A DNA stretch of 16,794 bases from JAGLCW01 sp964427915 (GTDB lineage Bacteria; Caldisericota; Caldisericia; UBA6126), in contig CAYRWA010000086.1 in NCBI GenBank assembly GCA_964427915.1, positions 1 through 16,794 of the forward strand. The letters run 5' to 3'. The notes beneath the pieces are model-generated. The model was not told the DNA's origin. It saw only the letters and a list, made by a program, of their open reading frames with translations, and searched no databases. The position numbers and the translations under genes were made by a program. This document shows, piece by piece, positions 10,601 through 15,356 of the stretch. How positions within the stretch are numbered: the first letter of the stretch is position 1; the number at the start of each line of letters is the position of its first letter.

Positions 10601-13600
10601 TTCTTGATTGTATCGAGTTTTCACGCCACGGTCTTGCCAAATGAATACAACAGCATCATTAACTTGGCGTACACTTTGCATAGATGAGTGTTCTTTGATT
10701 GTTGCTGTAAACTCGCAGTCTTTCCCATACTCAATGCCACCTGCATAATCTCCTATTTCAAGAGCATGCACTGGGATTCCTTCCATGGGAACATCGCAGC
10801 AGTCATAATAATCTCCAATGCGTCCGTCTGCTAAATGAACGCGAATTGATATTTTTCCATATTGTACAGGAATTAGCTCATCTATAACGATGACCTTTGG
10901 TATTCCTGTATAGTTCAGTCGTCTTGAATACTCAAGAACACTATTAGAGCGACCATATCGTACACTTTCTCGAAGACCCGGATTGGTGGTTCGAGTCCAA
11001 TCTGCCCCCGTCAATTCATATTCTTTGTAGTTGGAGCTATCGATAATAACTTCTCCACTCCAATTATAGGTAAGGGGTACGTTACTACTTCCACCATATC
11101 GAACATTGCTTAAAGGAAAATAGGGAGTTAAAAAAGGTCCTTTTATCTCAATTTTAGTAATGCGGTGATTCCGATTCGACGATTCAAAGGAAAGAATGCT
11201 TCCATCGTATGAATCACGCAATACGAAATAGATCCCATAATCAGTCATAGGGAAGAATTCTGTACCAAGTTTCACAAATTGATTTTCCCAATTGGCAGGA
11301 CAAGCATTTCTACCTTCGCGAAGGATAGGACCTGATCGACCCGTATGGGTTTGCCCACCAGGATACGATCGAAAATCTCGAATCATATGTTGCAGTACAG
11401 GATCGTAATCGGGCTGGATAGAAGAAGAATAACGGAATTCAGAATACTGCAATGAATGATCAATGGCAACAAACTCAGAAAAAGCAATACCATCATTTTG
11501 GCCTCCATCATCTGGCGGCTTTGGACTTGGAGGATCTGGATCTGGGGGTGGATTGGGGTCAGAGCTCTTCCATCCTAACAAAGCAATTCCGCAATAGTCG
11601 ATTCCATCTCCCCCTCCTGTTACAAAGTAAGGTGGATGAGAAATAGTTGAATTGTAATCGTACATTGCATGCGTTGTGAATACACGAACAGACACATCGT
11701 TGTTGTTTTCTCGAGGCCATAGGCACACGGGGAACTCTCCCCCATCGTTGCCTATCAGACCTTTCCCGTATGGAGTTACAAAGGCCCAGACTCCGTCATT
11801 TAAAACTTCTCCCAATGTACCGTCAAAGATACCGAAGGTATCTCCTTTGGTTATTTTTCCTAGAGGCGGCAGTCCTGACAGTTCACAAGTTCTACATTCA
11901 ATTTTATCCTCTGAACAGTCCACATCTTCTAAAGAACCTCCATAAAGGGCTTGCCCATTTGCTGAATCATAAGGCCCCGACACTTCGTCTTCAAAATCCA
12001 AAGCACCGTAATACCCTTTTCCAGGGGTAGGAGAAGGATTGTCTATCCATTTCCACAATAGATACGTATTGTCCTGATTCACTTGAACGATGTATTTATT
12101 ACTCATCCCATCAATCGCTGTAAACATGTATCGAATACCCGATCCTGTAGCATTGTAATTTGCAAGAATATTGCGGCTGGATGTAGTGGAAATAGCCATT
12201 CCGTTAGGATCATTCACGTCCGATTTATTATCGTCATCAAATATTTTTAGGACTAAATTCGGATATCGAAAAGAGATATTGCTTAAACAAGAAATGTTTG
12301 TGCGAAATTTTATTGATTCAGGAAGTACTGATATTGCGTCAAACATACGGCAATCATATTTATTTTCAAGGAATTGCACGGCCCTTGGAGTGTCAATCTT
12401 CCAATATCCGTAATTTCCATCTTTTGGTCCTTGATTAACATCCGTAAAATTTTGACCCCGGTACAACTCGATAGTAATTGGTACTTGTTTTCCCAAAGGA
12501 CTACAGGTTCCTTCCCATGGTGTATAGGTAAAAGTATATTCTCGAACACCTGTGTTTACCTCTCGAATTGAATCTCCTCCATCTACAGACCGAATCAAAA
12601 TTACAGCTTTCTCATTAGCCTCTAATGGCGGCTGAATGGCTATCGTAACGGTCGATGTTTGTTCTACCCGAAACGCTGGAGTTACACGGACTTGTAAGTC
12701 GATTTCTCCAGGGATCACTTCCATATCCATGCTACGGAAATTTCCGTTTTTTCCCATTGTAACACCTGTAACAGGGTTTTCAAACAACCATACATCGCCG
12801 ATTCGAACAGTACTGCCACAGTCGTATGTTGTTCCTCGATAGGAAACTTGTGTTAATCGCAAATCTCCACTAGAAACTCTATCATTCCCATCAATGTCTC
12901 TATATATAAAGTCTTGGGCATCAAATTCACCATTTTCATTCTGGTCATAGTAGTCTTCTACAATGAAATCTTGCAGAGGAAAGCCGATATCGGAGTCTCC
13001 TTCTGCAACAGTAGTTCCAGCAGCATAATCAATCAAGGTTTCGCCCATATTCACATGAATCGAAGTGATTCTCAAATCGCCTGGGCTGACCGTTCGTGAG
13101 TCATCAAAATCACGATATATTGGGCCTTGGCAACCATAGCGGCTAGAACTAGTGGAAGAATAAAAACGATCGGTTACTGGAATAGGTAGTAGTGGTAAAT
13201 AGGCATCTGTATCGGAAGAGCCTTGCTTCATGCCAAGAAACTCTTCGCAAGTTTCCCCTGCTTTGTAATCGTCGGATAAGTTATTTGAGCGAGTATACCC
13301 GCCAAATACATTTACGTTCACGCCATTATCCTTCCAGATTTCAACGCCAATGTATTCACGATACTTCAATCGAATATTATGAAATGTTGTTGCAGGAGCG
13401 AAAAATTCCCTGCCAGATGGATCAAGAACAGTGCTTTTTTGAATCAATTGAGCTACTTCGGGGACATCTCCGCTATGGGAAAACAATCGTGCGGATGTTA
13501 CAGCAGGATTTGTCCCCATCCAAAGATCACTTTCAACAGATATGTTATAGGTATACGTAGCGCAAGAAGCTTGCAATACTTCCGACACCAATAAAACAGG

Positions 13601-14257
13601 GTGATTTTCTTCGTTACCCAAAAGGGCTTGGCCAATTTTAAAAACTCTGCCTGAATAATCTGTGTTGCTATATTCAATAGGTTCTATGGCCCCCGAAGGA
13701 GTAAACAAATAACCTTTGCTGTTTTCTATATGAAGATAATCTCCTACTCGATACGGTCCAAGTGTATTGTTTGCAGAACTGGGGTCTACTCTACCGGAGG
13801 AAGTTCTGCAGTTGGTTGTAGGTTGATCACTTTGTCTAGCATCTTGAAATCGTCCATCTTGATCAAACCAAATTTGGTATGAATCATCCATAACAACATA
13901 GTAGTGATTTGCTTCTGTCGAATTACCTCCGGCAGCTATAACATCAAAATAAACTTCTGTATAGTATACCGGAGTTGCTTTTGTTCCCGAGGTGGCTGGC
14001 CTAGGAGCTCCTGCAGAGGGCATTAGATACTGCCGGTTTCCCCACAGGTCTTCGCTTCCTCTTTGCCATGGAAACAATGCGCTATTCCGTAATTGTGTAC
14101 CATCACGATTATATCCTACAGGTACCCACTTTAGAGCTGCAAAAATTGCATCCTTTATGTTTGTATTTGCTTGTGTGATTGGTGATTGCATCAATCCCAC
14201 ATGGAACATGGTAAAAGAAAGGAAAATTGCACAAATTATATGTAGTAATTTTTTCAT
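7649..14257 (-). CDS. Giant secreted protein with EF-hand-like calcium loops and C-terminal stalk domains
   Basis: No homologous family was recognised for most of its 2202 residues. A signal peptide spans about 1-30 (probable cut TQA|NTN). Calcium-loop-like segments occur at D383-D394, D438-D449, D454-D465, D1250-D1261, D1312-E1323 and D1627-D1638; those at 438 (DQNENGEFDAQD), 1250 and 1312 (DFNKNGVIDDHE) fit the EF-hand loop closely. A proline-rich linker lies at 900-917. Two glucodextranase-B-like Ig domains (about 1913-1993, 1994-2079) precede two copper-amine-oxidase-N stalk repeats (about 2080-2202, with NGRTMVPIRAIAEAFG and NGRTFVPLRFIAESFG). That tail matches the SpoIID-like protein's tail, so both probably attach to the same layer. 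ATG 14257 is preferred because AAAGGTGG sits 5 nt upstream; a GTG 9 nt earlier lies inside that site. Only 50 nt separate it from the upstream membrane gene, with no clear terminator, so co-transcription is likely. A surface-layer or adhesin role is inference. Confidence 0.9.
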   Translation of the reverse strand: MKKLLHIICAIFLSFTMFHVGLMQSPITQANTNIKDAIFAALKWVPVGYNRDGTQLRNSALFPWQRGSEDLWGNRQYLMPSAGAPRPATSGTKATPVYYTEVYFDVIAAGGNSTEANHYYVVMDDSYQIWFDQDGRFQDARQSDQPTTNCRTSSGRVDPSSANNTLGPYRVGDYLHIENSKGYLFTPSGAIEPIEYSNTDYSGRVFKIGQALLGNEENHPVLLVSEVLQASCATYTYNISVESDLWMGTNPAVTSARLFSHSGDVPEVAQLIQKSTVLDPSGREFFAPATTFHNIRLKYREYIGVEIWKDNGVNVNVFGGYTRSNNLSDDYKAGETCEEFLGMKQGSSDTDAYLPLLPIPVTDRFYSSTSSSRYGCQGPIYRDFDDSRTVSPGDLRITSIHVNMGETLIDYAAGTTVAEGDSDIGFPLQDFIVEDYYDQNENGEFDAQDFIYRDIDGNDRVSSGDLRLTQVSYRGTTYDCGSTVRIGDVWLFENPVTGVTMGKNGNFRSMDMEVIPGEIDLQVRVTPAFRVEQTSTVTIAIQPPLEANEKAVILIRSVDGGDSIREVNTGVREYTFTYTPWEGTCSPLGKQVPITIELYRGQNFTDVNQGPKDGNYGYWKIDTPRAVQFLENKYDCRMFDAISVLPESIKFRTNISCLSNISFRYPNLVLKIFDDDNKSDVNDPNGMAISTTSSRNILANYNATGSGIRYMFTAIDGMSNKYIVQVNQDNTYLLWKWIDNPSPTPGKGYYGALDFEDEVSGPYDSANGQALYGGSLEDVDCSEDKIECRTCELSGLPPLGKITKGDTFGIFDGTLGEVLNDGVWAFVTPYGKGLIGNDGGEFPVCLWPRENNNDVSVRVFTTHAMYDYNSTISHPPYFVTGGGDGIDYCGIALLGWKSSDPNPPPDPDPPSPKPPDDGGQNDGIAFSEFVAIDHSLQYSEFRYSSSIQPDYDPVLQHMIRDFRSYPGGQTHTGRSGPILREGRNACPANWENQFVKLGTEFFPMTDYGIYFVLRDSYDGSILSFESSNRNHRITKIEIKGPFLTPYFPLSNVRYGGSSNVPLTYNWSGEVIIDSSNYKEYELTGADWTRTTNPGLRESVRYGRSNSVLEYSRRLNYTGIPKVIVIDELIPVQYGKISIRVHLADGRIGDYYDCCDVPMEGIPVHALEIGDYAGGIEYGKDCEFTATIKEHSSMQSVRQVNDAVVFIWQDRGVKTRYNQETLEGAGDGWVTMAPESSENSGYSTAYSSSDDLNDDGKISFNDFETEIVGSYDLSTNTWSGGMIDARTFQRNQGKYKFVLSEKNRCIIDTVGMDFNKNGVIDDHEILPVYITAYKYGDDNNSRGFGPLYPNPMNHKYYSHAVYLSGQNVAPVGYSSGPQKSYEIDLSPSILTAGVSPESAFQGQPLTVTVKKSDGSPVDLTDNGSLSTEEVAALFFDDTPFNVPDYYWVRTNLQNTSSDAANNQDLFNKKIIQYDFSGAKKGIYIFKNFVANDAGSFKLRVMNKRRSDFGSVDVKVALPTVDYVVSPAAPEGLIPGELYSVTATIKDALGNTIRGADVHYLPFSGSAKETYDPVFLGIDQDNLPRKWVSSSMAYNMTIDPAKRDRNQAGWFGPGAIYNTPHVGLVHILDRNNDKIVNHQDSLLDVNGQMKFVIPACGDVFYGGFVGCNQLLKQSGVSDVAGGQPEDHGGSLSRRYRPDGTFHMDWFAFTKDKVVGKALEISAFDQDKEPLSTVGFDLGNYDLISGAKNTVLLKIKEAGPGLQGLRFYENDQKIAQVDIQSTEDFVEVELQPSNPGESSIEVRALYQFDTMDTPFEQACMSFDVIAGLSVSIVEGEFLYSAERSKVVLKVNQAYNDSLKDTLLGLKGPGVEEWEPIDSNGTALFYFTPPHPGTIQILIKGSQVLTHAPTITVFDSQQPPYLVIKEYPSLTRKSTITLHGETQIGCSVFFDDEEITVASSGMFSIPIELEEGKNEFLVRAFNPKGVKAEEKIVIWKRTKGPDIEVDPFPETPPENMELTVTGTVTPPESEVIVNGYEATVHSDGVFSRTIPIQTGENEIHIKAVDSIGNTSEVTLTYTFKETTVIVLTIGSKAMMIDGKSQEMDVAPFIRNGRTMVPIRAIAEAFGAEVEWKPSTETVEIRLGDLFISMQIGNPVAMIGKKVTSLDSPPVIENGRTFVPLRFIAESFGAEVEWVAETRTIIIHYNR
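11507..11560 (-). other. Proline-rich linker within the giant secreted protein
   Basis: Residues about 900-917 read DPNPPPDPDPPSPKPPDD, a typical extended Pro/Asp linker. It divides the protein into an N-terminal part of about 900 residues and a C-terminal part of about 1280 residues, implying at least two separately folded regions. Confidence 0.75.
12794..13117 (-). repeat. Duplicated calcium-loop module in the giant protein
   Basis: Residues 381-421 and 452-488 are two copies of one module. They begin YRDFDDSRTVSPGDLRIT and YRDIDGNDRVSSGDLRLT, and end with a T-x-x-Y-x-x-G-[TS]-T-V-x-x-GD pattern. Between them lies a third calcium-loop-like segment, DQNENGEFDAQD. The copies are clearly related in protein but diverged in DNA. 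Confidence 0.7.
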
Positions 14258-14262
14258 TTTTG

Positions 14263-14270
14263 CCACCTTT
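14263..14270 (-). promoter_or_regulatory. Ribosome binding site deciding the start of the giant protein
   Basis: On the minus strand AAAGGTGG is followed by a 5-nt spacer (CAAAA) and then ATGAAAAAA. The in-frame GTG at 14266 lies inside this Shine-Dalgarno, so starting there would need another site, and none is visible. The ATG also gives a cleaner signal peptide beginning MKKLL. Confidence 0.8.
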
Positions 14271-14316
14271 CGACAAATCAGGAGTTCTTTTAACTAAAAG
14301 AAATACCGAAATAGCT

Positions 14317-14805
14317 CTATTCTGGTTCAGAAGAAAATAACTGCGAAAAGGGCTTTTTCTCTCTGTATAAAGAAATCAACCATGATAAAAATGGCAAAGC
14401 AACTCTTGCTGTTCCAAGAAAAAAAATAGCCAGCATCGATAGAAAAGAATTTTTAGGATACATACCGGCATATTTTTCTAAAAATCGTCCTAGTATTTCA
14501 ATGAATACGATCGCAACAAATGTAATCCCTATCTCGTTTATATGTTTGCATATCCTTTTTTTATATGTAGCAAACATAAGAGAGATATAGGGAAGAAACG
14601 CAAACATCTCCCCTTGATTACTTTGAATACCGCTAATGCTAAAGGTTGGGTAGATTCCAACAAGGTTCAAAAGAACATAGGCAGCTTTCAGACGGAACCA
14701 AGCATAATAAAAGGATACTGGATACCATAAAAAATAGGCTACAGTTAAAGATACAATAAAAATGAAGACAAATACGAGAATGGATTTATTTTTTTTATTT
14801 TTCAT
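14317..14805 (-). CDS. Small multipass membrane protein, probable exosortase accessory
   Basis: This 162-residue protein has a lysine-rich start (MKNKKNKS) and about four or five hydrophobic segments, near 9-31, 41-57, 67-81, 93-110 and 119-147. I recognise no catalytic motif. Its start overlaps the exosortase gene by 11 nt in a different frame, and no Shine-Dalgarno precedes it, so translation is probably coupled. That tight linkage is the main evidence that it works with the exosortase. Small membrane proteins next to exosortase H genes have been noted in genome annotation, and the N-terminal LWYPVSFYYAW followed by a short soluble stretch and FLPYISLMFA is compatible with such a partner. 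I cannot confirm homology without a profile search. It could instead be an unrelated membrane protein retained by the operon. Confidence 0.85.
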   Translation of the reverse strand: MKNKKNKSILVFVFIFIVSLTVAYFLWYPVSFYYAWFRLKAAYVLLNLVGIYPTFSISGIQSNQGEMFAFLPYISLMFATYKKRICKHINEIGITFVAIVFIEILGRFLEKYAGMYPKNSFLSMLAIFFLGTARVALPFLSWLISLYREKKPFSQLFSSEPE

Positions 14806-15289
14806 GAATTGCTGGATATTTCTTGTCCATTTTTTGCATCCATAGATAGTAGACTAAACAAACAATGAATATGAGGAAAAATTGCCAAAAATACGAGTGG
14901 AGAAATTCAAATGCTTCGGGCCATATAGAGGAAATGACAAAGATGCTCAAAAGGCGTAACTGGTTGGTAACAAAAACAACTCCAATTCCCCATGCAATGG
15001 CCAAAAGCTTTTCTTCCCATGGATGCCAAGAAGCCAAAAAACCAGAGGTTAGGATGATAATGCCATACACTCCCGTACACTCATAGATAATTTCCATATC
15101 AATCGCTCCAATTATATGAAAATAACTCATGGTAACCGAATAGCCAAAGAGCTGAAGAAGGTGAAAAGTACATTTCGTAGTGAAATACATGAACGGCTCT
15201 ACAATAAATGGTAGATGGAGCACCCATTGCAGCAGTAAGGCAGAGCCTATAAAAACGAGTATGTATTGGAGGGCTTTTTTTGATTTCAT
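14795..15289 (-). CDS. Exosortase/archaeosortase-family transpeptidase (exosortase H-like)
   Basis: Integral membrane cysteine protease/transpeptidase, proposed to cut a C-terminal tripartite sorting signal and transfer the protein to a surface acceptor. The 164-residue length fits the short core form of the family. Hydrophobic segments surround three expected residues: Cys71 in ECTGVYG, Arg112 in NQLRL and His131 in LHSYFWQ. The end (HSYFWQFFLIF, then a Trp near 150) resembles my recollection of exosortase H. The likely substrate is encoded immediately upstream on the same strand, and a small membrane protein overlaps its end. The ATG at 15289 has no Shine-Dalgarno: the 20 nt before it are mainly the T-tract of a terminator-like hairpin, and a TAG lies three codons upstream. 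Expression may therefore depend on read-through or a leaderless start. Family assignment is firm; subtype H is inference from the neighbouring signal. Confidence 0.9.
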   Translation of the reverse strand: MKSKKALQYILVFIGSALLLQWVLHLPFIVEPFMYFTTKCTFHLLQLFGYSVTMSYFHIIGAIDMEIIYECTGVYGIIILTSGFLASWHPWEEKLLAIAWGIGVVFVTNQLRLLSIFVISSIWPEAFEFLHSYFWQFFLIFIVCLVYYLWMQKMDKKYPAIHEK

Positions 15290-15297
15290 ATGTATCT

Positions 15298-15327
15298 AAA
15301 AAAAAAGAGGCCACACTTAGTGACCTC
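15298..15327 (-). terminator. Rho-independent terminator or attenuator between substrate and exosortase genes
   Basis: On the minus strand GAGGTCAC-TAAGT-GTGGCCTC forms an 8-bp stem with one G-T pair and a 5-nt loop (15307-15327), followed by nine T residues. The A-rich run before the stem can extend it. It lies 22 nt after the stop of the sorted-protein gene, and its T-tract ends 8 nt before the exosortase ATG. It could end the abundant substrate message while letting a fraction read through into the exosortase gene. Confidence 0.85.
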
Positions 15328-15339
15328 TTTTTTTTGTAT

Positions 15340-15356
15340 CGTTCTTGGCTAGAACG
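15340..15356 (-). promoter_or_regulatory. Small inverted repeat across the stop codon of the sorted-protein gene
   Basis: CGTTCT-AGCCA-AGAACG on the minus strand is a perfect 6-bp inverted repeat with a 5-nt loop. It contains the TAG stop codon (15349-15351) and lies 12 nt upstream of the terminator hairpin. It may form a second stem in the mRNA, but a repeat this short could be chance. Confidence 0.35.

Noticed and set aside
13192..13560. Plus-strand open frame of 122 codons opposite the giant gene
   Set aside because: It lies entirely antisense to a well-supported coding region and shows no domain or RBS.
14285..14302. Inverted repeat TTCTTTTA-AC-TAAAAGAA before the giant gene
   Set aside because: The stem is almost all A-T, the loop is too short and no T-tract follows, so it is not a credible terminator.
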